DNA of 64,000 nt, from NCBI RefSeq assembly GCF_049675895.1, contig NZ_CP183834.1:3224001-3288000 (forward strand), written 5' to 3'. Below the pieces are notes generated by a model that searched no databases, was not told the DNA's origin, and saw only the letters and a program-made list of their open reading frames with translations. Positions 35,412-43,725 of the stretch are shown one piece after another (position 1 is the stretch's first letter; the number at the start of each line of letters is the position of its first letter). A program made the position numbers and the translations under genes. Source of the DNA: Ampullimonas aquatilis. GTDB taxonomy: Bacteria > Pseudomonadota > Gammaproteobacteria > Burkholderiales > Burkholderiaceae_D.

Positions 35412-36881
35412 TTAATTACCGCCTGCCACGGTCATTTCGTTGATCAGAATTGAGCCACACTCTTTGGAACCACGCACCATCACGTCGCTGCCAACCGCCA
35501 CAATGTTTTTGAACATGTCGCGCAAATTGCCCGCAATGGTGATTTCTTCGACCGGGTAACGAATCTTGCCGCCCTGTACCCAAAAGCCGGAGGCACCGCG
35601 GGAATAATCGCCTGTCACATAGTTGACGCCCTGCCCCATCAAGTCGGTCACCAGCAGACCTGTATCCATTTTTTTAAGCATGGCTTTAAAGTCGTCGGCA
35701 GCTTTGGTCAGGCGGCTTTTGAGTACCAGGTTATGCGAGCCGCCGGAGTTGCCGGTAGTCTGCATCCCAAGTTTGCGGGCCGAGTAGCTGGACAGGAAGT
35801 AGCCTTGCACCACACCACCCTTGACCACGTCACGTTTTTTGGTGGCGACGCCTTCATCATCAAAGGGTGCCGTACCAAAGGCTTTTTTGAGGAAAGGATC
35901 TTCGATAATGGCAATATGCGGGGCAAAAATTTCTTGTCCGAGGCTGTCGACCAAAAAGGTAGATTTACGATACAGCGACCCACCACTGACCGCCTGTACA
36001 AACGCGCCTAACAGGCCAATGGCAAGTGGTGCTTCAAACAGCACGGGACACTTGCGGGTATCCAACTGACGGGCATTGAGACGCGCCAGGGCACGTTTGG
36101 CAGCATATTTGCCAATTTTGGCGGGAGCGAGCAAATCGGCAGGATCGCGCATCGAGGTATACCAGTCGTCACGCTGCATTTGCATATTGCGACCGCGCCC
36201 CGTAGCAGCAATCGGTGCCACCGAAATAAAATGCCGTGAATACGGATAGCCACCCATAAAGCCCTGGCTATTGGCCATGATAAATTGCGAGTGCTGCGCC
36301 GACACGCTGGCACCATCGGAGTTGCGAATCGCCGGATCAACCGCCAAGGCGGCTGCTTCGGCAGTCGTGGCGATCTGAATGGCTTTTTCGCTATCAATGC
36401 TCCAGGGATAAAAGAGTTTGGGGTCACGAATATTTTTGGCGTACAACTCGGGCTCGGCCAAACCGGCGCAATCATCGTCGGCGGTAAAGCGGGCAATATT
36501 GTAGGCTGCCGAAACCGTGTCTTTTAAAGCAGTCAAGGAAAAATCGGAAGTGCTGGCCGAACCACGGCGCACCGTGCGCGCACCGGGCTTGTCACCAATA
36601 TAAACGGTGACAGACAAGCCCTTGTCCTGATTTTGTTCGATGGTTTCAATCTGCCCTTTACGCACCGAGACCGACAGGCCGCTGCCTTCGGAAATTTCGG
36701 CGACACAATCGGTGGCGCCCATTTCCTTGGCCATGGCCAGCGTGGTTTGCACAATATCTTCGAGCGCACCACGGCTGAAGGACAAATGAGGCAGCGCAGT
36801 TTGATTTATAGCTATTTTTTTTGCAGCTACTTTTTTGGCAGAGGAGTGAGTGGGAGAGGCTACCGAGACAGTTTTTTTCAT
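35412..36881 (-). CDS. pmbA: PmbA/TldE metalloprotease subunit
   Basis: 489 aa from MKKTVSVASP. TldE partners TldD in a peptidase that processes modified peptides and CcdA-type antitoxins. The first 35 residues (Lys/Ala-rich) exceed the usual family start. Family features include ISEGSGLSVSVRKGQIETIEQNQDKG, FDDEGVATKKRDVVKGGVVQGYFLSSYSARKLG and the C-terminal GASGFWVQGGKIRYPVEEITIAGNLRDM. The zinc-binding HExxxH motif belongs to the partner TldD, which is not in the window. It is divergent from darP. Confidence 0.93.
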   Translation of the reverse strand: MKKTVSVASPTHSSAKKVAAKKIAINQTALPHLSFSRGALEDIVQTTLAMAKEMGATDCVAEISEGSGLSVSVRKGQIETIEQNQDKGLSVTVYIGDKPGARTVRRGSASTSDFSLTALKDTVSAAYNIARFTADDDCAGLAEPELYAKNIRDPKLFYPWSIDSEKAIQIATTAEAAALAVDPAIRNSDGASVSAQHSQFIMANSQGFMGGYPYSRHFISVAPIAATGRGRNMQMQRDDWYTSMRDPADLLAPAKIGKYAAKRALARLNARQLDTRKCPVLFEAPLAIGLLGAFVQAVSGGSLYRKSTFLVDSLGQEIFAPHIAIIEDPFLKKAFGTAPFDDEGVATKKRDVVKGGVVQGYFLSSYSARKLGMQTTGNSGGSHNLVLKSRLTKAADDFKAMLKKMDTGLLVTDLMGQGVNYVTGDYSRGASGFWVQGGKIRYPVEEITIAGNLRDMFKNIVAVGSDVMVRGSKECGSILINEMTVAGGN

Positions 36882-36989
36882 TACAGGCAATCGACAGAAG
36901 GGTTGAATGAACGGAATTGAAATGAGCAAAAGCACAGGATATGTGCCGAATGCTTTATGATAACAAGCTAAACCGCTTTATACGCTTTT

Positions 36990-37601
36990 ATGAAACCTAA
37001 TGCACAACAACAACGTGTTCGCGATGAGAACGGCTACGACCGCCCATCAAAATCACAACTCAAGCGTGATTCACACGCCCTGCAAGACATTGGCGTCGAA
37101 CTGGTCGCGCTGGCCAAAGATCGCCTGAAAAAGCTCAATCAAGCCGAATTGCTGCCCGAAGACCTGCTCGATGCAGTGATGGAAGCGCGCCGCATTACCG
37201 ATCACGAAGGCAAACGCCGACAAATGCAGTTTGTTGGCAAAGTGATGCGCAAGATTGACAATAATCATCAGCAAGCCCTGCGCGCGGCGCTGGACAGCTT
37301 TAAACGGACCACCCGCGAAGAAGCCTCGGCCCTGCACAATATTGAACGCTGGCGCGAACGCCTCTTAAAAGATGACGAGGCACTCACCATTTATATGGGT
37401 GAGCACCCCACTGCCGAAGTACAACCACTGCGCCTGCTGATTCGCAACACCCGCAAAGAACGTGCTGAACAGAAACCACCACGCTACTACCGCGAAATGT
37501 TCCAGTTTCTCAAGCAACAGCAAGATGCTGAACGTCGTGCTGCCGGTGAAGAAGTGGAGGACTTTGAGGATGAGCAGTTAGACGATGATCATGACGAATG
37601 A
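36990..37601 (+). CDS. darP: ribosome biogenesis factor DarP (YjgA)
   Basis: 203 aa. A helical protein that acts in late 50S subunit assembly in E. coli. The family opening RPSKSQLKRDSHALQDIGVEL (about residues 11-31) and the MEARRITDHEGKRRQMQFVGKVMR block are unmistakable. The C-terminal tail is acidic (EEVEDFEDEQLDDDHDE). It is divergent from pmbA and overlaps mog by 17 nt; the darP-mog pair beside pmbA is a common betaproteobacterial order. Confidence 0.95.
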   Translation: MKPNAQQQRVRDENGYDRPSKSQLKRDSHALQDIGVELVALAKDRLKKLNQAELLPEDLLDAVMEARRITDHEGKRRQMQFVGKVMRKIDNNHQQALRAALDSFKRTTREEASALHNIERWRERLLKDDEALTIYMGEHPTAEVQPLRLLIRNTRKERAEQKPPRYYREMFQFLKQQQDAERRAAGEEVEDFEDEQLDDDHDE

Positions 37602-38205
37602 CAGCAACCCTGATACGCTAGTTATTGGCCTAGTTTCCGTCTCTGATCGGGCATCGAGCGGCGTCTATGAAGACCAGGGATTACCCGCCTTGCAAGCCTG
37701 GTTTGGCGCGGCACTCACCACGCCCTGGCGCATGGAAACCCGGCTGATTCCCGACGAACAGCCCATGATTGAAGCCACACTCAAAGAACTGGTCGACCAA
37801 GCCCATTGCCATCTGGTGCTGACCACGGGCGGCACCGGCCCGGCACTGCGCGACGTCACACCTGAAGCGACTTTGGCCGTCGCCAGCAAGGTGATGCCTG
37901 GCTTTGGCGAACAGATGCGCCAGATCAGCCTGCAGTTTGTGCCCACCGCCATCCTTTCGCGTCAGGTGGCGGTAGTACGTTATCACGGCCAACATGGCGC
38001 GCTGATCATCAACCTGCCTGGTCAGCCCAAGTCCATCAAAGAAACGCTGGAAGGTTTGAAAGATGCCGACGGCAAACAGCTCGTCAATGGCCTCTTTGCG
38101 GCCGTGCCCTATTGCATCGACCTCGTCGGTGGTCCTTATATTGAAACCAATGACACCGTGTGCAAAGCCTTTCGCCCCAAGAGCGCGATTCGAGTCAAGC
38201 ATTGA
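37585..38205 (+). CDS. mog: molybdopterin adenylyltransferase
   Basis: 206 aa. Adenylates molybdopterin before molybdenum insertion; it could supply the cofactor to MsrP encoded 8 kb away. Motifs: VSVSDRASSGVYEDQG (about residues 17-32), LTTGGTGPALRDVTPEAT (about 77-94, pterin-binding), and INLPGQPKSIKETL (about 145). Length is slightly above the 190-aa average. The ATG lies within the 3' end of darP in another frame, so translation is probably coupled. Confidence 0.95.
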   Translation: MIMTNDSNPDTLVIGLVSVSDRASSGVYEDQGLPALQAWFGAALTTPWRMETRLIPDEQPMIEATLKELVDQAHCHLVLTTGGTGPALRDVTPEATLAVASKVMPGFGEQMRQISLQFVPTAILSRQVAVVRYHGQHGALIINLPGQPKSIKETLEGLKDADGKQLVNGLFAAVPYCIDLVGGPYIETNDTVCKAFRPKSAIRVKH

Positions 38206-38246
38206 TTTTTGTCGCCACTAAGCCGCTGAGATATAAGTTAAAAACG

Positions 38247-38367
38247 TTCATGACAAAGAGCACAAAGAATACCAAGCATGGTTATCGATTTTTTTAGTGC
38301 AAGCCACGAAGTCTGGGGACAGAGTAATACTCTGTCCCCGTGTGTCAACAACGCTGCGCTAACAGGT
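38247..38367. repeat. REP-like repeat, copy 3 (one outer arm missing)
   Basis: The same 25-nt palindrome lies at 38315-38339. Its right flank (38340-38367) is the reverse complement of the left flank of copy 1 with only about three differences. The left outer arm is degenerate (GACAAAGAGCACAAAGAATACCAAG reads only partly as CACAAAGACAC) and no right outer arm remains. It lies between mog and the esterase gene. Confidence 0.8.
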
Positions 38368-38457
38368 ATTGTTTGGCGCCTTATAGGTCTACGTAGCGTA
38401 CACATTTAATTTTTAAACCTATTCGCCATTCTCAAATTTATCGATCAAGGACGCATC

Positions 38458-39114
38458 ATGCTGGACACCATTCAAATCGAAACTTCTCCCAACCCAACTG
38501 CCGCTGTAATCTGGATGCATGGCCTGGGTGCCGATGGCAATGATTTTGCGCCGATCGTCAGAGAACTCAACCTCAAGGGCACGCAAGGGATTCGTTTTGT
38601 GTTTCCGCATGCACCTCATATTCCGGTCACCATCAACAGCGGCTTTATCATGCGCGCCTGGTACGACATCCTCACGACCGACCTGGTACGTCGTGAAGAT
38701 GAAAAAGGTCTGCGTGAATCTCAGGTGCTGATTGAAGAACTGATTGCCGACCAGATTGCCAAAGGCATCCCCAGCAACAAGATTGTGCTTGCCGGTTTTT
38801 CACAAGGCTGCGCCATGACCCTGCAAGCCGGCCTGCGTCATCCCCAAGCTTTGGCTGGCTTACTGTGTCTCTCCGGCTACGTCCCACTGGCCGAAGTCAC
38901 CGCAGCAGAACGTCATCCCGCCAACCAAAACACCCCCATCTTCATGGTGCACGGCCGTGGCGATCCGGTCATCCCCATCAGCCGCGCCGCAGCCTCCCGC
39001 GACCTGCTCAACTCACTCGGCTATAGTGTGGAATGGCATGAATACCTGATGCCGCACAGTGTTTGCGCGGAAGAGATTGATGATATTGGGGATTGGTTCA
39101 GGAAAATTTTGTAA
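38458..39114 (+). CDS. carboxylesterase, phospholipase/carboxylesterase family
   Basis: 218 aa. Cytosolic alpha/beta hydrolase for short-chain esters. The oxyanion region VIWMHGLGADGNDF is at about residues 17-30. The nucleophile Ser lies in VLAGFSQGCAMTLQAG (about 115), the Asp in VHGRGDPVIPI (about 168) and the His in YLMPHSVCAEEI (about 200). Length matches the family. AAGGACG lies just upstream of the ATG. Confidence 0.92.
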   Translation: MLDTIQIETSPNPTAAVIWMHGLGADGNDFAPIVRELNLKGTQGIRFVFPHAPHIPVTINSGFIMRAWYDILTTDLVRREDEKGLRESQVLIEELIADQIAKGIPSNKIVLAGFSQGCAMTLQAGLRHPQALAGLLCLSGYVPLAEVTAAERHPANQNTPIFMVHGRGDPVIPISRAAASRDLLNSLGYSVEWHEYLMPHSVCAEEIDDIGDWFRKIL

Positions 39115-39253
39115 CGCCCTATCTAATTGAATTTTTATTTAAATCAAGCTTCTCAAATTCCCGATTCCTGAAAGTCGGGGATGAATCTTTCACTTCCCAT
39201 TGTTCAATTTTTTAAAGCTAATATGTAAAGCCTCTTCATTTGTTATATTTAAA

Positions 39254-39991
39254 ATGAAACTTTCTGACTTTCACGACAATCTGCAGACTTTTTCTAAAAC
39301 CAAGAATGTGGATGAAATCACCGATCTTTGTCGATTTTACTGTCACGAACTTGGTTTCGATACTTTCATTTATGCGCTAAGAATCCCAACTCAGTTTTCA
39401 GAATCGAGGATAGTCGTGATTAAAGGCTACCCCGATGCCTGGCTTGATCGGTATTGGGAAAAGCAATATGCATCCAGCGATCCCGTTGTGGCCCATTGCA
39501 GTCAACAGATCATGCCCATCATCTGGAACAATTTAAAACTGGCCAAGTATTCAGCGAGTGCACAAGTGATGCATGAAGCCGGGGACTTTGGCATGAAAGA
39601 CGGTATCAGCATGCCAATTCATAGCCCACACGGAGAATTAGGCATACTCAGCTTTGCAGTCAATCGCAAAGGTAAACCTGCCAAGGAAATAACACTACAT
39701 GCCTATCCATATGTCCAGCTTATGGCCGGCTATGTCCATGAAGCTGTCCAGCATGTCTTTCAACTTCCCAACCCGACCAATCGAGCTCCGCTCACACTGC
39801 GCGAATCGGAATGTTTGCGTTGGGCAGCCGACGGCAAAACCACCTGGGAAATGGCCCGATTGCTTAGCCTTTCCGAAGCAACCATCAATTTTCATCTGAA
39901 CAATGCAATGATTAAACTTGACGTTTCCAATCGTCAACATGCCATTGCCAAAGCCATTCTCCAAGGGCTGATCAATCCTCATCCGTTTTAG
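39254..39991 (+). CDS. LuxR-type regulator with autoinducer-binding domain (LuxR solo)
   Basis: 245 aa from MKLSDFHDNL. The N-terminal autoinducer domain keeps the usual acyl-homoserine lactone contact residues: the W and Y in AWLDRYWEKQYASSDPVV with D and P, the W in PIIWNN, and the G in GMKDGISMPIHSPHGELG. The C-terminal DNA-binding domain is LTLRESECLRWAADGKT through INFHLNNAMIKL. No luxI synthase is in the window, so it is a solo that may sense its own or foreign signals. The ATG is embedded in TATATTTAAAATG without a ribosome binding site. Confidence 0.9.
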   Translation: MKLSDFHDNLQTFSKTKNVDEITDLCRFYCHELGFDTFIYALRIPTQFSESRIVVIKGYPDAWLDRYWEKQYASSDPVVAHCSQQIMPIIWNNLKLAKYSASAQVMHEAGDFGMKDGISMPIHSPHGELGILSFAVNRKGKPAKEITLHAYPYVQLMAGYVHEAVQHVFQLPNPTNRAPLTLRESECLRWAADGKTTWEMARLLSLSEATINFHLNNAMIKLDVSNRQHAIAKAILQGLINPHPF

Positions 39992-40021
39992 CAACCGTAA
40001 CATCTAAATAATGAAGGGCCA

Positions 40022-40074
40022 AGCTATCAAATCTAATAGGTATATTTAAAATGCACCTATTAGATTTGATAGCT
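40022..40074. repeat. perfect 20-bp inverted repeat
   Basis: Arm AGCTATCAAATCTAATAGGT (40022-40041) and its exact reverse complement (40055-40074) enclose a 13-nt loop ATATTTAAAATGC. TATATTTAAAAT recurs in the loop, directly after the right arm, and across the luxR start codon (39244-39255). It lies 31 bp after the LuxR stop. It may act as a terminator, but the stem is AT-rich and no T-run follows. Confidence 0.8.
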
Positions 40075-40193
40075 ATATTTAAAATACAACTTTTGATGTA
40101 ATCCCGTTATCCGCTCTACGTCTTCGTCTCAACATGACGGCGAAAACAATTTCTTGCTCGTGGAGTTGGCTTATATCGAAAGGATCAAACTGG

Positions 40194-40991
40194 ATGAAAG
40201 CAGCATTTTCTATTCCGCAACTATTACGCTTACGTTTACGCAACCTGACATTTCTCTGCATCCCATTTTATATAACCGCTTGTGGCGGTGGCGGGGACGG
40301 CACCCCCATAAACACCACTGGATTCAGTATTGGCGGAACACTCACCGGATTAAATACTGGCAATACAGTTGTCTTGCAAAACAATGGCAGCGATGACTTG
40401 GCCTTGCCTAGCAACACTAGCTTTACTTTTTTGAATCGTATTAAAAGCCCTGAAACATATGCAGTCACGGTGAAAACTCAACCAAATGGACAAACATGCA
40501 CAGTGAGCAATGGTAGTGGCACTGCAACGACCGATATCAGCAATATCAGTGTGACATGTGGCACACCACCCGCTAGTGACGTCAATGCTTTAGCGGGAGA
40601 ATGGCAACAAAACTCCTGTACCAAACTTGGTACGAATAGTTCTGCCAGAACCTTATATAAATTAGCGGCAACAGGTTCAGAAAGCTTCTCTTGGGCTTCT
40701 GGAATTGTGCAATATGCCAATGCAGATTGTTCTGGCAATGGCTCTGCCCTGCCTGCTACTGTTATGGCAAATGCTCAAATCACATCCATAAAAAGTAACG
40801 TCAATATTGCTTCGCATTGGGCAACCATGACACTGATTACCAACACCAAGAGTTATCTTGTCTGGTCTAAACTCAACGCGACTACTTTGTGTGTGATTGG
40901 CGACGAAAACCCCAGCCTTTTTGCAACCCCAGAAGCCGTCTTAAAGTCAATTAACGTATCACCCAATCAGAATTGCTTCACGAAACGCTAA
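40194..40991 (+). CDS. hypothetical lipoprotein, Gly-rich start
   Basis: 265 aa from MKAAFSIPQ, preceded by AAGGATC. The signal peptide has a lipobox-like ITAC followed by GGGGDG, a common lipoprotein tether (Cys about residue 30). The next 80 residues (GFSIGGTLTGLNTGNTVVLQ, PNGQTCTVSNGSGTATT, ISVTCG) form a beta-rich repeat unit often found in secreted proteins of Burkholderiales. The last 150 residues are unassigned, with paired Cys. It may be the downstream partner of the LuxR solo, but a 200-bp gap and an inverted repeat separate them. Confidence 0.72.
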   Translation: MKAAFSIPQLLRLRLRNLTFLCIPFYITACGGGGDGTPINTTGFSIGGTLTGLNTGNTVVLQNNGSDDLALPSNTSFTFLNRIKSPETYAVTVKTQPNGQTCTVSNGSGTATTDISNISVTCGTPPASDVNALAGEWQQNSCTKLGTNSSARTLYKLAATGSESFSWASGIVQYANADCSGNGSALPATVMANAQITSIKSNVNIASHWATMTLITNTKSYLVWSKLNATTLCVIGDENPSLFATPEAVLKSINVSPNQNCFTKR

Positions 40992-41010
40992 TTATTTTTT
41001 CACCCGATCA

Positions 41011-41044
41011 CAAAGTGTTCAACTTATTTCGATTGAACACTTTG
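41011..41044 (+). terminator. terminator after lipoprotein gene
   Basis: The 12-bp perfect stem CAAAGTGTTCAA/TTGAACACTTTG with a 10-nt loop is followed by seven T. It begins 20 bp after the stop codon. Confidence 0.9.
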
Positions 41045-41188
41045 TTTTTTTATTCAAAAGTTTCTTACTAATTATTGATTTCCTTGATTGCCTCAACACT
41101 ATTATGCATTGGCGAGTCAAAACAAATAATTAACACCCAGTTAACCTCGTCGGCATTAAATGAAGCAAACCCTTTACGCCATCAGATA

Positions 41189-41443
41189 TCAGTAGTGATA
41201 CCGCAACTGCGCAAGCAATAAAGCATCACCATCAACCTTGTAGACCATACGATGTTCATCGGTGATGCGGCGAGACCAGAAGCCGGACAGGGCATGCTTG
41301 AGCGGTTCGGGCTTGCCTACGCCGGTGAATGGCTCACGCTGAGTTTCGCGGATCAGTTTGTTGATACGCTCCACCATACGCCTGTCCTGCTTTTGCCAGT
41401 AGAGATAGTCTTCCCATGCCTCATCAGCAAAGATCAACTTCAT
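41189..41443 (-). CDS. yoeB: YoeB family mRNA interferase toxin
   Basis: 84 aa, the same length as E. coli YoeB. Ribosome-dependent mRNA cleavage at the A site. The key residues are all present: Glu46 (KPEPLKH), Arg65 (TDEHRMVYK) and the C-terminal His83-Tyr84 (LRYHY). The toxin therefore looks active. The start overlaps the antitoxin stop by 4 nt (ATGA), the usual coupling that keeps toxin below antitoxin. Confidence 0.96.
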   Translation of the reverse strand: MKLIFADEAWEDYLYWQKQDRRMVERINKLIRETQREPFTGVGKPEPLKHALSGFWSRRITDEHRMVYKVDGDALLLAQLRYHY

Positions 41444-41691
41444 TCGCTCAGTTCCCGCTCGCTACCATTACCAGCAGTAAGCTGAGTAATGGCTGACAGT
41501 AGTCGTTTGATATTGGCTGGACTACGTAACAGATAGGCCGTTTCTTCCAGTGCCTGATAATCTTCGAGCGAGAGCATGACGACTGATTGATCCCCATTGC
41601 GGGTGATGATCAAGGCTTCATGGTCGTCACAAACCCTGTCCATGGTGCTGGCAAGATTGGCACGTGCGGCTGAATAAGTAATGGCGTCCAT
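41440..41691 (-). CDS. yefM: YefM family antitoxin
   Basis: 83 aa from MDAITYSAARANL, with GAGGAG before the ATG at 41691. The Phd/YefM fold is seen in YSAARANLASTMDRVCDDHEALIITRNG and VVMLSLEDYQALEETAYLLRSP. The C-terminal tail (about residues 58-83) should wrap and neutralise YoeB. It binds DNA with YoeB to repress its own promoter; a fitting operator overlaps the -10 element. Confidence 0.96.
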   Translation of the reverse strand: MDAITYSAARANLASTMDRVCDDHEALIITRNGDQSVVMLSLEDYQALEETAYLLRSPANIKRLLSAITQLTAGNGSERELSE

Positions 41692-41706
41692 AACGATGCT
41701 CCTCAT

Positions 41707-41726
41707 TTGTACGCATTATTGTACAA
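41707..41726. promoter_or_regulatory. YefM-YoeB operator
   Basis: TTGTAC and GTACAA are perfect inverted half-sites separated by 8 bp. The TGTACA-type core is the known recognition element of YefM in E. coli. It covers the -10 box and lies 16 bp before the start codon. Confidence 0.75.
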
Positions 41727-41746
41727 CTCAATAATTTCATCTGCAA
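41718..41746 (-). promoter_or_regulatory. yefM-yoeB promoter
   Basis: On the minus strand, TTGCAG (41741-41746) and TACAAT (41718-41723) are separated by exactly 17 bp. The -10 overlaps one operator half-site, as expected for an autorepressed toxin-antitoxin operon. Confidence 0.7.
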
Positions 41747-41805
41747 GCAGTTGCTCACAGATTCATAACCAGCCAAGTCGCAAGCGATTTATATTCTTAA
41801 CAAAA

Positions 41806-41834
41806 AAGCGCAGCCCCTCTCAGGTACTGCGCTT
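41806..41834 (-). terminator. terminator after ilvD
   Basis: The 8-bp stem AAGCGCAG/CTGCGCTT with a 13-nt loop is followed on the minus strand by TTTT. It lies about 40 bp beyond the ilvD stop codon. Confidence 0.8.
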
Positions 41835-41874
41835 TTCTTTTGGCTGACTTGTATCAGCCTTTATAGCTTAATGC

Positions 41875-43725
41875 TTACTTATACAACTGGGTCACATCAC
41901 GTACCGCACCGGTATCGGCTGAGGTTGTCATGGCGGCATAGGCTTGCAGGGCGGCAGAAACCACGCGCTGACGACTGACCGGTTTCCAGGCTTTGCTGCC
42001 TTTGGCGTCTTCGGCTTGGCGGCGCTCGGCCAGGGCTGCGGAGCTGATAGCCAGGTTGATGGTGCGATTAGGGATGTCAATGTCGATCGTATCGCCTTCT
42101 TGCACCAAACCAATGGCACCACCTTCGGCGGCTTCAGGGGAGGCATGACCAATCGACAGACCGGACGTACCACCAGAAAAGCGACCATCGGTGAGCAGCG
42201 CACAGGCTTTGCCCAGACCTTTGGATTTGAGGTAGCTGGTGGGGTAGAGCATCTCTTGCATGCCGGGGCCACCTTTGGGGCCTTCAAAGCGAATCACGAC
42301 CACATCACCGGCCACAATCTGGTCACCCAGGATAGCTTCAACGGCATCGTCCTGGCTTTCAAATACTCGCGCACGACCGGTAAATTTGAGGTTGGAATCA
42401 TCCACACCGGCGGTCTTCACAATACAGCCGCGCTCGGCGATATTGCCAAACAAAACGGCAATGCCGCCGTCTTGTGAATAGGCGTGCTCCTTGTCGCGAA
42501 TACAACCGTTGGCACGATCATCATCGAGCGTTGGATAGCGCCGCTCTTGCGAAAAAGCAACCTGCGTGGGTACGCCACCCGGCGCGGCGCGGAAGAAGGT
42601 TTTGACGGATTCGTCGGTCGTAACCTTGATGTCCCAATGCGCCAGCGCGGCAGCCATGCTGGGTGCGTGGATGGTGGGGATGTCAGCATGAATCAGACCG
42701 GCGCGATTGAGCTCGCCCAAAATGCCCATCACACCACCAGCACGATGCACGTCTTCCATATGATATTTTTGTGTTGCCGGCGCCACTTTGGCCAGGCACG
42801 GGACACGCCGTGACAGCCGGTCAATGTCTTTCATGGTGAAGTCAATACCAGCCTCACGCGCCGCAGCCAACAGGTGCAGCACGGTGTTGGAAGAACCACC
42901 CATGGCGATGTCGAGCGTCATGGCGTTTTCAAAGGCGTTGAAGTTGGCAATACTGCGCGGCAAGACGCTTTCGTCGTCCTGCTCGTAATAGCGTTTGGCC
43001 AGCTCAACCACCAGGCGACCGGCCTTGAGGAACAGCGCTTCACGATCGGCATGGGTAGCCAGTGTGGAACCATTGCCGGGCAGGGACAAGCCGAGTGCTT
43101 CGGTCAGGCAGTTCATGGAGTTGGCGGTAAACATGCCGGAACACGAGCCGCAGGTCGGGCAGGCCGAACGCTCCATGGCAGCCACTTCTTCGTCACTGTT
43201 TTTACTGTCGGCCGCTTCAATCATGGCGTCGATCAAATCCACTTTGCGGTAGTTACCGTGCCATTGCACCTTGCCCGCTTCCATCGGGCCACCAGAAACA
43301 AACACCACCGGGATGTTGAGGCGCATGGCAGCCAGCAGCATGCCCGGGGTAATTTTGTCGCAATTGGAAATACAGACCATGGCATCGGCGCAATGACCAT
43401 TGACCATGTATTCCACGCTATCGGCAATCAGGTCGCGGCTGGGCAGGCTGTACAGCATGCCGCTGTGGCCCATGGCAATCCCGTCATCAATGGCAATGGT
43501 ATTGAATTCCTTGGCGATACCACCGTTGGCTTCAATTTCCCGCGCCACCAGTTGGCCGAGGTCTTTCAGATGGACATGGCCGGGCACAAACTGGGTAAAG
43601 GAGTTGACCACCGCAATGATGGGTTTGCCGAAGTCGGCTTCCTTCACGCCGGTGGCGCGCCATAAAGCGCGAGAACCAGCCATATTGCGGCCATGAGTCG
43701 AAGTGCGGGAACGGTAATGAGGCAT
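41875..43725 (-). CDS. ilvD: dihydroxy-acid dehydratase
   Basis: 616 aa from MPHYRSRTSTHGRNMAG, the same length and start as E. coli IlvD; the frame extends further upstream but without conserved sequence. Converts 2,3-dihydroxy acids to 2-keto acids in isoleucine and valine synthesis. Fe-S cysteines are seen in VCISNCDKITPGM (about residue 122) and CPTCGSCSGMFTANSMNCL (about 192-210). GRFSGGTSGLSIGHASPEAA is the C-terminal active-site motif. No other ilv gene is adjacent. Confidence 0.98.
   Translation of the reverse strand: MPHYRSRTSTHGRNMAGSRALWRATGVKEADFGKPIIAVVNSFTQFVPGHVHLKDLGQLVAREIEANGGIAKEFNTIAIDDGIAMGHSGMLYSLPSRDLIADSVEYMVNGHCADAMVCISNCDKITPGMLLAAMRLNIPVVFVSGGPMEAGKVQWHGNYRKVDLIDAMIEAADSKNSDEEVAAMERSACPTCGSCSGMFTANSMNCLTEALGLSLPGNGSTLATHADREALFLKAGRLVVELAKRYYEQDDESVLPRSIANFNAFENAMTLDIAMGGSSNTVLHLLAAAREAGIDFTMKDIDRLSRRVPCLAKVAPATQKYHMEDVHRAGGVMGILGELNRAGLIHADIPTIHAPSMAAALAHWDIKVTTDESVKTFFRAAPGGVPTQVAFSQERRYPTLDDDRANGCIRDKEHAYSQDGGIAVLFGNIAERGCIVKTAGVDDSNLKFTGRARVFESQDDAVEAILGDQIVAGDVVVIRFEGPKGGPGMQEMLYPTSYLKSKGLGKACALLTDGRFSGGTSGLSIGHASPEAAEGGAIGLVQEGDTIDIDIPNRTINLAISSAALAERRQAEDAKGSKAWKPVSRQRVVSAALQAYAAMTTSADTGAVRDVTQLYK

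Noticed and set aside
39203..39255. Possible ninth copy of the 74-bp element upstream of luxR
   Set aside because: The reverse strand has TTAAATATAACAAATG and a GGC, but GTA at 18-20 and GCACTTAAG at 43-51 are absent.
40134..40193. N-terminal extension of the lipoprotein gene
   Set aside because: The ATG at 40194 has AAGGATC upstream and starts a proper signal peptide; the extension does not.
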